NCBI GenBank assembly: GCA_008973525.1
Contig: WACJ01000327.1
Span: forward strand, 124,001 to 188,000
Direction: 5' to 3'
DNA from: Stenopsyche tienmushanensis
Taxonomy: Eukaryota > Arthropoda > Insecta > Trichoptera > Stenopsychidae
DNA: 64,000 nt
Shown: piece after piece, positions 21,704 to 34,190 of the stretch
Numbering within the stretch: the first letter of the stretch is position 1
Layout of the letters: each line of letters opens with the position of its first letter
Notes under the pieces: generated by a model
The model's database searches: none
The model's input: the letters and a program-made list of their open reading frames with translations, nothing else
Told to the model about the DNA's origin: nothing
Position numbers and translations under genes: made by a program

Positions 21704-24700
21704 GATGGTAAATCGCCCACGTTACATAACCATACTTTCTAGATGACCCTCGCATAATTTCAATATTTTTCCATGTTCGATTTCCGCAATAAAACAAAAT
21801 ATTTCAATTGATTCAAATAAATAATTGCAAAAATCGTACATTCTTTCGACATAAATTTTCGCATTTTTGGCGAGAAAATTTCGATTCTTCGACCACATTT
21901 TTTCATTTCGTATTCAATTATCTCCCAAACGATCGTTTGTCCGTATTCCTCGGAAGCTTTCAGAACCGTGGACGAACTATTAAATCAATTACTTGGACTC
22001 CGCTCGCAAGTTCGAAGCGACTGATCAAAATACCAAGGCCCTGTGTACATTTTTTACCTGTTATTTTTTACAAAATCAAACTTATTACTCTTGTTAAAAT
22101 CAATTTCACCACTAATATTTACAAAATGTATTTAATTACGCTTTACAGCCACTATGGTGCAATTTATTAAATAATGCTGCCCGTGGCGTTGGGATTTAAT
22201 CCCGCCGTGCGCATTTATACAAAACGATTTCGTGTAGACCGATCGCCAGAGATATTGAATCTTTATTTTTTTGTGCGTTCCAATTAAAACAGGATGAAAA
22301 AAGGAACAGTTCTATATATATATATATCTTTACTTTATTATTTACCCTTTAAAATCTTCTTGATTTCAGAATGTATCAATTTTTACCTTTCAAACTTCTT
22401 TTCATTTATGTACCAAATAATAATAAAAATCATTAATAAATTAGCGTTACTGATTCCAAGCTGCCATTCAAAATCAAAAATATTTGTTGTTAGTAATCAA
22501 TAAACAATTAAATTAAAAAAAAATAATTTGGTTACTTGCATAAGAAATTTCAGAGGATTTCTTTTAATATTAATGAGACCCAAGAATATTCACGTATTTA
22601 GTAAGAAAAAGTTAAAGTTTATATCGTTTTTCTCTCAGGCTGTATTCCAAGGACCTGAAAAGGTGGAAACGACCAACATTATATCAGACGAACACAAGAC
22701 AGAGTGATTTTGGAGAAATTTGGAGAAGGCTTTCACCACAATAAAAGCAGCCCTTAGAACTAATAAATACTAACAAACTTAACTAAGATATATCTACTAA
22801 TTACTTACAAAGCAAATAAGAAAAAGTTATATATTAACATGTATCTACTCTTGTAAGGGATAAATAAAGCTACACAGTCAAAATCCCACCACAAACGCAA
22901 AAAAAATTATACTTAATCTAGGCCTAAATGTTGAAAATTATCGTAAATGAGCCATTTCTCATCACCAGTTCTTGAAATTATTTCATCCCTTAAGGGACAT
23001 TTCTACCTTGTCGGTTATAAAAATATTTTTTTTCTTCGTATATCGGAAAGAACCAATGTTTAGAAATACGTTATATATATTTCATGTCGATATAAATGAA
23101 ATTTGCAAAGTAATAGGCCGACGAGGAGAAGGGAAACTACTTTTTCTAAGCTCATGGAAGTGCTCCCATACGCCCTAGATGAGTATACGTCATGAAATTT
23201 GGCAGACACGTGTATAATAAACTTCTTCATCGCATAGACTACAATTATTTAAAAATATGTAAAATTGTTTATTTAATAAACAAAAAACTACAAAAAACAT
23301 TGGTAAAAACACAAACTTTTCTTCAACCACTCACTATTTTTTTATTTTTTTATATTTCTTTTTAGTTATAGTCTAAGCCATGAATAATATTATACAAAGT
23401 AAAAATCTGTTTAATTGTTTTTGCTGAAAATTACTTGTTTAGGACTTAGGACTTCCATGATGAAGAATGTCATCCTTTGCGCACTGACATACGTGGCTCC
23501 TCCCACTCCCACTGCCATACTTTATTAAACATTAAAAATATTTTTATGTTCAATGAAGATCGACTAGTCGACACACTCAATATCAACATTCTATATTTAA
23601 TACTTTTTGCATTAAAAAATGTTAAAAAATTTACCACTCTTAGGGCCAACAAGGTCGAAACCTCCCTTAAGTTTCCACTGCTCGATTTAAATTTTTGGAA
23701 CCAATATTGGGATTTGTGGACTGTTGCTACTTTATCATAAACATATTACAAATTTTAAAAAACAGCATACAATGCCGAATGTGAACTTCATTAGTTTCGA
23801 GTTTGGAATTTTAACTATAAGAATAAAGTATAACAATAGTTATTATATTTATGTAATATTGACTTTATGCAATAGTTATAATATAACTATAATTTTTATG
23901 ATTGAAGAGTCTTTGAGAAGAGTTTTTGTCTTGAAGCATAATGGACTAAATAAAAATAAAGGGTTGATATAAGAAAATGAAATAAAATGATGAAAAATAA
24001 TTTTAGGGGTCAATATTTAAGAATGTTGGCAACAAATGTACCAAAGTAAAGACCGTTACACCTATATGGCTAAACAGCTTAACCAGTTTCAATGCTTTTC
24101 AATCACCCTTTGCTAATTGAATCGTCTAAACACTTTTGCATTCAAATTTCGTTGTTTAAATTTAAGCTGTATTTTGTTTTTATTGCATTAAGATAATAAT
24201 TCTTAAAAGAGATAATAACTAAAAGAAGTACATGTTAGTATATTTTAATGGTTAAGGGTTTCTTTGAAAGTCAGATTAGCATGACTCTTCATGAACTCAC
24301 GTGTCATTGTCCATTCTATTGACTTCAATGGACTAAGTACTTTTTAACAAACAACCACTCCGTATAAAGTTGTTTTGTTGTGATGTTAGAAGCGACTACA
24401 ACCATGTCAAGGTTCGTAGCGTTTCTTAAACTTAAAATGAATCATCGCAAAAGACCATGTGCGACGTCACCTCAATGTGCACTGTTAGACCATAGAATTT
24501 TTCTTGTCACATATTCTTCATCCACAAAGACTTTTGTCTGATGTATTTATTCGGCATACTCCATTTAAACGCATCACCTTGACCGGAAGAAATAAACAAA
24601 TCCGATTATGCAATCCATTAGAATGTCCGGATGCAGAGAAAATCTTGAGGTCGTTGGGTATTTTTCTTCAGGTCGAATCAATTTGAGCCATCAAAAGGGA

Positions 24701-25754
24701 CGATGATAGTAAATAACACGCCTTAATAACGAATATATTGTTACAAAATCGTCGTGAATATTTGTTGCAGAGGTACGGAGTCATCATAAATAGTCATGAA
24801 TCACCAGATGAGGTCTTGCGTGAGACCCATATACCCATTTCGCCTGATTTTGTTACTCTGAATGGAGCTATTGATGTAACTGATAGACGGCGATAAATCT
24901 CGGACCAGTATTTATCAACCTTTTCTGATCGATGGCCTATTTACGTCAAATTATCATAGACTAATGTGGAGAAAATAAAAATTTGAATTAACATACATTT
25001 TTGCCACTGTAGCAACCCTTTTTGATATCATAACGTAATATTGTTCTCCTTGAGGCGAATCGACATAGTCCATCTTGGGATGCATGGAGAAGGTAAAATA
25101 TTGGACGTTCAATAATGAAATATTCGTAGCGAAACATTGATCAATTTATGTTCTGACAGAATAAATGTAGGGCTGTCAACTCTTTTCTGCGAATTTTTTG
25201 AAAAATTCATTTAAAGATTAAATTCGCCTTTATAAAGACAGTCCCTTTTATGTAAATGCGCCCAATTGAAGATCATTGCTATGTCTTTAAATGGCAAAAA
25301 CTGAATTGCGATATCAAGAAAAATTAATTGCATCTGTTGCAAATTTCTTGTAATTTAACTTTCTAGATAAATAAAGAATCTTGGTCAGTTTTGAAATGTA
25401 TTTTAAATGACTTTTTCTATAACAGACCTTGTTTGTTATAATATAAAATTTTGGAGAGATTTTCCAATCGTAATTATATTAATATCAATAGATCATAATA
25501 AATTACTCCTTTCGAATTTCTCTTAGAATACAAAGTATTCGACTTTAAATTGACATTTAAACTATTGTTTGCTTTGATCTTCATTACTGGGACTATTTTC
25601 TAATTGGAAAAAACGTTTCTTGAGCTTCGATAATCGTTCGTTTATCCTATCTACTCTAACATAATCAAAATAATGATTTATTTTAAAGCATTTGGAGGTG
25701 AAAATTAAATCTTTCTTCAACTTTTTAGGGAAGAATAACTTAAAAATTCATTGC
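21704..25754. other. long A+T-rich stretch without recognised genes
   Basis: A 120-codon plus frame at 21808-22170 and several shorter ones have no family resemblance. 22315-22330 is a short TA microsatellite. 24280-24960 is slightly richer in G+C and single-copy. Nothing else identified. Confidence 0.35.
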
Positions 25755-25761
25755 AATGCCA

Positions 25762-25915
25762 CGTCTCGCATAACAAACTGCGTACACAAACAATATTTTT
25801 ATGTTATTTCCGCAAGTATCAACAATAAGTTGACAAAGTTTTATCGCAATCGAATGTACGTTATGGCAGCGCATTAAATACGGACAAACAAATATTTATT
25901 TTTACATATTAGACT
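25762..25915 (+). repeat. interspersed repeat, family E, copy 2
   Basis: Second copy of the 4395-4570 repeat in the same orientation, clearly diverged (CATAACAAACTGCGTACAC here, CATAGCAAACTGCGTACAC there). Confidence 0.7.
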
Positions 25916-26107
25916 ATGCTTATGTTACTCGCGCAATCTTTAGCATTAAGTGTACGAAGCTTTATAGCGTTAGAACTGACCTGTGTTTGTGGCCTTTTCT
26001 TGTTAAACGCATATAAAAAAATACATTTTTTATAAACGAATCTTGACTAAAAAATCGATTAATCGACTTTTATTAAAAATCATATTTTAATTAAATATCT
26101 GTATACA
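25916..26107. other. short A+T-rich spacer
   Basis: Nothing recognised. Confidence 0.3.
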
Positions 26108-26231
26108 AACTCAATCATCTTGGGTTCAAATCCTACAGGAGGTACGACTGGCGATCACATTTTTTAAAACGTATATACACAATGAAAAACCTTGTCAAAA
26201 CGGTTGTCGACAGTCTCTTAAAAGGGATGGC
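26108..26231 (+). mobile_element. tRNA-derived SINE, copy 1 (5'-truncated)
   Basis: Begins with the B-box region CATCTTGGGTTCAAATCC and continues through ACAGGAGGTACGACTGGCG and a body with AAAACGTATATACACAATG and CTTGTCAAAACGGTTG, to GGGATGGCTAAA. It aligns, in sense orientation, with the copies at 36981-37155, 39312-39930 and 46802-46980. The A-box part is missing. Confidence 0.75.
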
Positions 26232-28402
26232 TAAATTGAAGTAATCAAATGAACAGATTTGTGCGCGCGGTATTTATGGAGTTAATGTTCATCATCTCAT
26301 TGATCTGACATTATGACATACGGTTTTCAAAATGAATGGAAATTGAATTTGTAATTTGTAATATTCAAATACATCATATAAATAAATTGTCAGCCCTTAG
26401 CACGCATGATTTTCTTATTTTAATATGTACGACTAATAATATACATACATGTTAACCCTCTGGATGCTAAGCAATGATTTAGCAAAACAAAAATCTGCGT
26501 CAAGGTATCAGTTTTTAACTTGAGAGGCCGTTGGAGCAAATTAACCTGGAAATTCCAGAATTAACTGGAACCATTTGATTTTCAGCCTAGGAAAAATTCT
26601 AACATCTAACATTCTTGACCCTCAATAAACGCAATTTCTTATATTATGATTTCACTATTACGCTGCATCAAGTCGGCAAATTTGCAAATTGGCCTAATTT
26701 TTCAATTGAAAGTTCGTATTTCAATCACGATTTCTATATGCCGTGTAAAAGTAAAACCGTGTATTTCAAAGCCCAAGCCATAGGTAGAAGAGAGGAAGAA
26801 AGCAAACAAGCCTCTGTTGATCAAAAACACCTTAAAAAGCCAAAGGGTTAATTGCTTTAATCTTTTTTCGATGCTGAATCGACAATTTTATTGTTCTCGA
26901 TAACCATCGTCGGAAATCAATACATTTTTGCTTTGCTGCCTCATCAATTTTTTAGGCACGTTTTGAAATATTATGCAGAAGGACAATGGTTCGGTATTTG
27001 TCCAATTTTATGGTCAAAATCGATTCGATCCACTGCGGCCATAAGTCATGTTGATATTTGGCATTTGCCACCTACAGACAGGTACGGACAGATAGAAGAT
27101 TAATTGGTGTTAAGTCGCTTTCTTCGGTTTATCGAATGGATTGAGGCAAGTTAAGCGGTACCCTGTCACCATTGTGCCCCGTGTCACTTTTATTTCTGCG
27201 CTAAAAGAAAGACCCGGTAAAACGTGGACATAATGTCGTACTTTAATGCCTTATTACGCATTGTTCTGTCTATCAAATTAGCTATTGTATGAATATTTCG
27301 GTTTATTACGCCTCGTGGTAGGATACCGTTGCCCAGCTGCGAATAGCGCTGCTCCTTTATTTTTCTCTCCCATGCAAATTTTATCCGTTGCATACGGTAA
27401 ATTCTTAAAATGTTATATTAATTTTGGAACAATAACAAGAACTGCATGTAAATTTGTATTTGTTTATCCGTGATTAAGGCACGATTAGGGCCTTTTGTGT
27501 TCGAGACACGATTTTTAATCTAAGCTGTCGGTATTGATAGGCAAATATTGATATAGTTCGCATTAATCACGATCAGATGGAAGTACTACGATTTCCATTC
27601 AATCACCGATCACGATTAATCTGATCAACTTTTATCGCGCCCCAATAAAAGCGCACAATGCCAAACCGAAGACCTGAATGGCCTCTCGATAGGCCCTCAA
27701 GATTAACACATATTTTCATCAAATGAATCTTTTTAAATCCGGATTCAGGCACCATTTTTGAAATTTTGATAAATTGAGCTTTACAGTTATTCATATTATA
27801 TCTCATTGCAAATTAAAGCCATGATCAAAATGGTACACGCGGATATATTGTTGTAAATAAACATGTTTCTCGTTTAGAATTACACTTGTTCCATAAAGCA
27901 CATCAACACTTTCTGCTGTGCCGTTTTCTATTCCTATTTTGTATCTCATAACTCTCATTCCATTTCTACCACTGAATTTCACTTCAAGTTATTTGCATAC
28001 TTTTACATTTCTTTCTTCATAAAAATGTGGCCCTATTAAGAATCAATGTTTGCATCGCAAAAAGTATTGTCTCAAATTCAGCATTGGATAGTGAATATAT
28101 TATAACAATAGTGACAAAATATTTTTTTAGCAATATAAAGTCGTCTATTTGTCTTCTGTTATTCAATAGGAACATTCAATATAATATATTATATAATGTG
28201 AACAAAGCTTTTGTGGCATTTAGTATCATATTAATATAGTCGTATAGTGTTGCAGTTATAATTATAATATATACGACATGGCAGTTAATTTTCCTTGGAT
28301 AATAAATTTTTCATTGATGATAGACATTGGGGGTTGATGTAAATATAACAGTTTTAAAATTTTATTTAATATTTAAATAGTTTAATTGTTAAATATCTGT
28401 TT
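26232..28402. other. non-coding DNA, single-copy parts
   Basis: 26600-27810 is less A+T-rich and holds open frames of 60-78 codons on both strands with no family match. No RNA gene recognised. Confidence 0.3.
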
Positions 28403-28830
28403 TAACCCTTCTGTCTATAGAATGGTCTGGCTCAATTATGATTTTTTGATGAGTTTTTTTTTTCAAAAGTCAGATCTTACCAACTCTGTCCATTTAAGGG
28501 TTTTATAGAATTTAAAATTAAAAAATTTCGAGATCTTTGTTCCGAAAAAAAACCATATCACTATTTATATACCTAGAGCCAATAAAATAGGTTTGGCCAG
28601 ACTTAGATGTATTTTTTCCTTGGATTTTTCTTCATATTCCGTAAAGAAATTTTAATCCTTCTACTCCATAAAATAATTTATGATATTTCTTATGCAGACC
28701 TGCATTTTACATGTATCGACAGAAATCCTTTTTGCATCATATTTTTGGAAAAACCCATATTTTTCTTTTATTTGTGCTGTAGAAAATCTATATTTCATAC
28801 GATAGTTTGTTTACCTAATTCATTAACACG
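28403..28830 (+). repeat. piggyBac-type MITE, copy 1
   Basis: Starts TTAACCCTTCTGTCTATAGA and aligns from about 28525 to 28815 with the reverse complement of 33765-34110. Shared text includes CCATAAAATAATTTATGATA and TTTGTTTACCTA. The second copy ends, read in the same sense, with CCATTTCATTGACAGAAGGG followed by TTAA. So the family has CCCTTCTGTC inverted ends and a TTAA target, as piggyBac elements do. No transposase is present. Confidence 0.6.
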
Positions 28831-29164
28831 AAGAAAATAAACCTTTAATGGACAATTTAATGTTTAAACAAAATTTAAAAAGTGTTCAATCAAATTACTA
28901 AGCAATTACATTCTATTCTTTTGAAATCTTGTCTATATCTGTAAATCTAATAAATTAAATTATACAAAAAATTGTGCAGAAATAATATTAAAAAATATAT
29001 CAAATCAAAAGTCGATGAAGAAAATGTATTTTTTTAAAGAAATCGAAACTCTTTTTAGAACATTGAACAACTCTCAAAATGTGTTCCACTAATAATAGTA
29101 CTTTACAAAATCTTACATTGAAAAATTGTATCTCTCGTATGAGTTTAATACAGTAATTTTACGC
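28831..29164. other. A+T-rich DNA
   Basis: Nothing recognised. Confidence 0.35.
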
Positions 29165-29310
29165 CAAGTTAAACCTTTTTTTATTTCTTTCTTTTTTTAT
29201 TATAAGTTCAACCTTTTTCAATTCAAATTAAATCATCAGATATCAGAAAAAAGTTTAAGTTGAGTTGAAAAAGTTTAACTTGAACTAAAAAAGGTTCGAC
29301 TTGAAATATA
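29165..29310. repeat. imperfect inverted repeat, hairpin-forming
   Basis: Left arm AAGTTAAACCTTTTTTT with ATAAGTTCAACCTTTTTC faces right-arm segments AAAAAGTTTAAGTTG, AAAAAGTTTAACTTGAAC and AAAAAAGGTTCGACTTGAA. The right arm carries three imperfect repeats of a 22-23 base unit. Probably a degraded foldback element. Confidence 0.55.
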
Positions 29311-31326
29311 TTTGAACAAATATTAATCTTTAACCGCCAGCGATTTCAAAGAAATTGCGGAAAATAAATGTTTGTTTTATATATTTTATTATCTGAAGAC
29401 GACTAGTGTATCTTAGCATATTATAAAGGGTTTTGAATATTTCTTGTTCGGGATTATTCTTTGTTAATATTAAAATTGATTATTTATTTAAGGTTATATC
29501 AATTTACCAGTAATACTAATAAGATCGGTATTTTTAAAAGGCATTTTGACCAATACATCCCAAAATAGATTCTGTTACGTAGCAAAGATGATCTCTGTTG
29601 AATTTATTTAAAAATAAAATGGAAACACTGAGATTAATTAAAATGTGAAGACATTTTTGGATTCATCTGTAAGTGTGCTTCGCGTAATATTTTTTTTTTC
29701 TACAAAAAACATAGCGACTCACCGGTGAGTCGCTGGCAGCTAAGTGATTAATGGTTCTGCAATGAGCTGCTTCGGCTTCGCTTTTGAGGCATTCAATTTT
29801 GAAAATAGTGTCTCCATGCATGATTTTCATTTGAGCAATCGTATTTGTTAAGCAAATTGCAATTATAAAAAGAAAATTGTAAGCCACTGGTTGATATATT
29901 GACAAAGAGAGCTCGAGAGCGACTCCTGAGCCGTGATTTTAAAGCCGCTTACTCCACGTCGTCAATCCGCATTCAGTCAAATAAATGGCAATCTCTCAAC
30001 TATAATTTCGTCACAATGCCTTAATTTTTTCACATACTTCACCCCAGTTGCTAAATACTCGCATTTGAGCCATTGTCACGAGATCCATGACATAAATGAC
30101 ATAATTGATGGCTCGCTCTCGTTGACAATAGCATCCGTGAGACGAGCGTCTGTCGTGAACCGAGAACCTTCGGTTAGAAGAATCGTGCTCTTAAAACTAT
30201 TTGGCATTTGGCTTTCAGCATAACTATATTAATTTCTGGAACGTATGTACACTATGGGTTCGCTATTTTGAAATTTCCATGTCAATCAATGGCGTTGGCA
30301 GGTTAGCATTTCGCGGTAATGAATCACAGAGAACGAGCGCATTCCACCATGACAACATTTAAGACAGAATTCGATTCATTGACTGCTACATGCCTCTAAT
30401 TGTTATTTACGTATAAATGTATATCTTTATTCGAGAGTGATGTGGTGTGCCATTTTAGTATTCTACGACGCGAAATGCAATTCAGCAATTAATTTAATTG
30501 GCGATTGTTGGCAATGTCAACGTGTCTGCAGGCGCCTAGCAAGGTCTCAAATTATTCGACGCTGATCGCGTTTTCTTCGGTTCTAATTGGTTTAGAGTCC
30601 CGTTTTGATATTCTACTCATCATCAAGCGCAAGTTGGCCAGGGTGAGCGGTCCAGTCAAAGAGAGGTTGCCAGCTGAGGCGCCAGCCTGATGCTGCCTTC
30701 AGATAACAATGCAGATAATCACCCCAATATGGTCAACACACTGTCATTGCGTTCCTACAAAATCTTTACACAATTTATACGTGTGCCTGCTTTCATCGTG
30801 TCTGATAAAAATGATTTATCTCCACTGTCACCTTATCGTTCCATCCATTCTCCTTGACCAAATATTATTTTTATCTGATCCTCATAGCCTTCCCAGCAGA
30901 AGGCGGACAGCTGAAAAGTTTATCAATAACACCCTTACGAAAGTAGGTGCAAATGAGTCAACTTTGATATTCAATCCCAACGAGGCAACTTTCAACATCT
31001 CCATGTATGACTTAAACAACTTAAATTTAAAGAAGTATTAATCATAAAACGCCTACATTTGCAGACGCTTTTATGCTATTAGACTGAAGACATCGTGGTA
31101 ATAAAATAATATTTATTATAAACTTGCAAAAAAGCAAATTTTAGATTTATATACACTCATGTTTTCATTCAATAACAATTTTATACAATGTAGCTTCATC
31201 CATCTAATAGTTTAATTGCTTTACGGTATGTAATTGTATAGTGAATGTAATGGAAAAATGTGGCATAAAAATAATTTATCACTAGAAAAATCTCATATGA
31301 AGATAATCTGTATATTAAAAAGAGAC
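29311..31326. other. non-coding or possible exon-bearing region, higher GC at 29.9-31.0 kb
   Basis: 29660-31050 is single-copy here and less A+T-rich. It holds a 110-codon ATG-led plus frame (30709-31041, see findings), a 96-codon frame at 29933-30223, and a minus-strand hydrophobic frame at 29663-29905 that lacks an ATG. No spliced gene could be assembled. TAAT/ATTA cores are frequent at 29.9-30.7 kb. Confidence 0.35.
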
Positions 31327-31591
31327 TGTTACGTAAGGAGTGGAGGTGCTCTCGGGGGCAGAGTCCCCGGACTGCTCCCCGCTCCCACACGCTCTCACAC
31401 CCTCTTCTCTAGGTAACTTTTTATTCAGCACGAGAGAGAGGAATTTTGCTACGGAAAGGACGTCCTCCCGCAGCCAAGGTCACCCGCCGACTCTTCTCAA
31501 CTCCTGCCTTCTACGCGTCACCACCCAACCAGATGTCGCTATTAAAATAGCCCATTGCACCTAAAGAGAGACGGAAGATTGAACTGTTAAT
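31327..31591 (-). repeat. LTR-like repeat, copy 2 (internally shortened)
   Basis: Minus-strand relative of 21288-21703 and 44983-45333. It keeps the AGGTGCAATGGG start region, the GGCTGCGGGAGGACGTCC block, CTCTCTCGTGCTGAATAAA and the GGGGACTCTGCCCCCGAGAG tail. It lacks the segment around GCCCTGCGGAGACATTGCAC. Confidence 0.6.
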
Positions 31592-31603
31592 CTGGAAAAT
31601 TAA

Positions 31604-31690
31604 ATTAATATATTACACAACATATAGCGCAATCTTTTAGCTAACAATTTTCGTTAACAAACGGAAAAAATAATGCTTAAACACAACTTT
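31604..31690 (+). repeat. interspersed repeat, family F, copy 1
   Basis: Related to 43960-44160 and 49890-50060. All share TATATTACACAA, AGCTRACAATT and AATGCWTAAA in the same order. It lies directly after an LTR-like copy. Class unknown. Confidence 0.55.
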
Positions 31691-31694
31691 CATT

Positions 31695-31755
31695 TGAACC
31701 AAAGATGATTGAGTTGCTAATTTGACCGCATAATTGCGGGACTACCTATATAGCT
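31695..31755 (-). mobile_element. SINE fragment, copy 2
   Basis: The minus strand carries GTAGTCCCGCAATTATGCGG, then CAACTCAATCATCTTTGGTT, the tRNA-like head (A-box to B-box side) of the SINE family. The body is absent. Confidence 0.55.
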
Positions 31756-32003
31756 TTATCAACAAGCAAAATACTTATTTTTGAAGATATTGTGCAGATA
31801 TTTTTACACTGAAAATTTATTATAAATTTATAGTTAAGTCGTCTTTTTTAGAATATCTTGCATTGATTATATTTCATTTTTACTATGACGGACTAAGGAT
31901 CATCAACAGTCAATAAACTACGGCTCGCGGACTGGATTCGGCCCTTCAAAGTCTTTCATCCCGCATCCGATTTTTATATATTTATTATATATATAATATA
32001 ATA
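31756..32003. other. spacer with an hAT-like end fragment
   Basis: At about 31895-31965 ATCATCAACAGTCAATAAAC is followed by GGCTCGCGGACTGGATTCGG, a pattern common at the ends of some hAT MITEs. A TA-rich run follows at 31975-32002. Tentative. Confidence 0.35.
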
Positions 32004-32240
32004 CATCATCATAGTGCAGCCACAAACAGTCCACTGCAGAACTATGAACTTTTTCAATATCCATTCTTAGGAAGGGGTGACATCCAATTCATCTGTATCA
32101 TATATTCACCCCCTCGTTCACTCGATATTGAAGGTAGCATGACCTCCGAGTTTCATTTAGAATGCTCTCCCAGCGGGCCACCTGGATGAACGTGTCGTGA
32201 AATTTGTAAAGACTAAGTAGTTTTCCTCAGGAAATCAACT
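32004..32240 (-). mobile_element. 5'-truncated retroelement with (ATG)n tail, copy B
   Basis: Same 3' end as copies A, C and D, with a shorter (ATG)n tail. Ends on its 5' side about 240 bp in. More diverged than the other copies (CTATGAACTTTTTCAATATC in place of CTATGGGCCTCTTCAATATC). Confidence 0.7.
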
Positions 32241-33726
32241 GAAGGTGTAGGAGTGAAAAAATGAAGGGTTTTATTGCTATAAGTTTATCAACATCGATTC
32301 TAAACTGTGCTGGATAAGTTTAAGATATAAGAGATGATGTGAAAAAGCAACTTAAAGAAAATATTTGAAAGATTAATTACAACATACATCATATCAAATA
32401 TATATCAGAAACTATCAACGATCTCAAATTAAACTGGAATATGTTATCGGTGGTTTTGACGTATAAAATTGTATTTTTGTAACACTTCCATAAATATCTT
32501 GAGAAGAAAGGCATTAAAAAGCTCATTGTATAGATAGATTTTAAGAGCATTTTCGATAATGGATTCACAAGGCTGGTCTGAATCATCATCAGTTCAAAAA
32601 ATGGTTGAATCTGAGAATGTAAATTTGTTATTGAATACTGAAATACGATAGTTAATTAAATCTAACGATAAGCATTGTGATATGTTGGAACAACGTATGC
32701 TATTTATCGGTTAAAAATACAAAGACGGAATCAAAAGTACTGGAAAAAGTGCTGAAGATCGCAGCTTTATTTTGTAGATATATCGATGGAATGATGTACG
32801 AAATCATTCTCGTTTATAGAACCATATTTTGTGAATTTCAATATTGCGTCGACCTGGCAGTTCATTTACACATAAAAAAAGGTCATGAATGCAAAGAGCT
32901 TAATCATCAAGTCTTTTCCTCATGTTCTCATGATCTTCCTGCGAATGGCCAATTTCGGATTTCCAAGAATCCTAGGCATTTATACTCGAACACAAGTTCG
33001 GCTTCGAATCTTCCGCAATCGATTTATTATGTTGGATCTCTCTAAAAGTATCCACGAGCATAGTTCACCTGTCATCGGTTAATTGGTATCTCTTCGTGAG
33101 AAGAATGACCGTGCTCAGCGGGGTCCCGTAGATTTAAAAAGACCTCCGCACTGGTTTTCGCATAATGCGACAGTAAGTCTGATTTCTTTTTAATGGTTAT
33201 GAAGACGTGGGCGCATCGGAGGTCATGTCGCTTTTTTTAACGCACGCTTTAATTAAAACTTGACATATATTTGAGATTACAACGGGATTATCGTGGATGA
33301 AAATAAAAATATTTGACGTTTTTCGAGGAGGCTTCGCATCGGTAATGTGTCATATTGTACGTCGGACACTGTCAATTTGACTAGAGATGCTGTTGAATTT
33401 CACGCTTGTATGAAAAACGGTGTCAAAATATTGCGTATCTTTATCTTATTAAATCTGTAGGGCATTTATAAATCACGGAGAAAGTAATTGGATGCGCGCG
33501 TTTAAACGCGAATATCAAACATTGTGTTGTGCTTATTGCCTGTCATTTATCAGATGTCTGTAGAAACCCTTGCAAAAGATTATTAGGTCCTTCCGAAACA
33601 AATCCATTTTTTCCAACGCTCTCGTTTGAGTTCAATCTGTCATCTATTTTTTTTAAATTATTAGTATTATGGGTAAACATGGCGAAACCTGAAAACAATG
33701 AAAAACATATGTGATTTGAACGAGAT
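32241..33726. other. non-coding DNA
   Basis: Open frames at 32389-32589 (minus), 32677-33045 and 32885-33082 (plus) have no family resemblance. 33100-33520 is less A+T-rich and single-copy. No gene supported. Confidence 0.3.
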
Positions 33727-34110
33727 TAACCCTTCTGTCAATGAAATGGTTTAATTTACTCCTGTCAATTAAATAGGTAAACAAACCATCGTACGAAATA
33801 TACCAGTCTGGTTTTTACAAATACATGATTCAAAAACATTTTTTGCAGGACAGGAAAAAAAACATAGGTTTTTCCAAAAATATGATGCAAAAAAGATTTC
33901 TTAAAAAACAGGTAAAAATGCAAGTTAGAATAAGAAATATCATAAATTATTTTATGGAGCAAAAGGATTAAAATTACTTTACAGGAAATTAAGAAAAACG
34001 TGATATCCTGTATAAACCATTCGAAAAAAATATCTAGATCCAGCTAAACCTATTTTATTTGCTCTAGTTATATAAATATATTTTTTTCTCGAAACAAGGA
34101 TCGAGAAGAT
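33727..34110 (-). repeat. piggyBac-type MITE, copy 2
   Basis: Reverse-complement relative of 28525-28830. Its plus-strand left edge is TTAACCCTTCTGTCAATGAA, giving a CCCTTCTGTC end beside TTAA. The other end runs into an hAT-like fragment at about 34115 and was not resolved. Confidence 0.6.
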
Positions 34111-34114
34111 TTGA

Positions 34115-34190
34115 AATGGGGTTCACAAAAGAAATTTTGTTCCGAAGAGAGTCCGTAGACTATATAAGTTTAAGAACCCCTGATCTAACG
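34115..34190. repeat. hAT-type MITE end, family J fragment
   Basis: Contains GAGTCCGTAGACTATATAAG, then TTTAAGAACCCCTGATCTAA. The TTAAGAACC...TCTA ending recurs at 35685-35703 and 36738-36757, and inverted at 60247-60270. The GAAATTTTGTT segment also matches 61208-61220. Confidence 0.5.

Noticed and set aside
21808..22170. 120-codon plus-strand frame
   Set aside because: No family resemblance; A+T-driven composition (I, K, F, N) and no supporting gene structure.
29663..29905. Minus-strand frame whose start looks like a signal peptide (NFLFIIAICLTNTIA) and which runs to a GGTGAGT splice-donor-like site
   Set aside because: The frame opens with TTG, not ATG, and a stop lies a short way upstream without an ATG in between, so it cannot be a first coding exon as it stands. 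No acceptor or partner exon was found.
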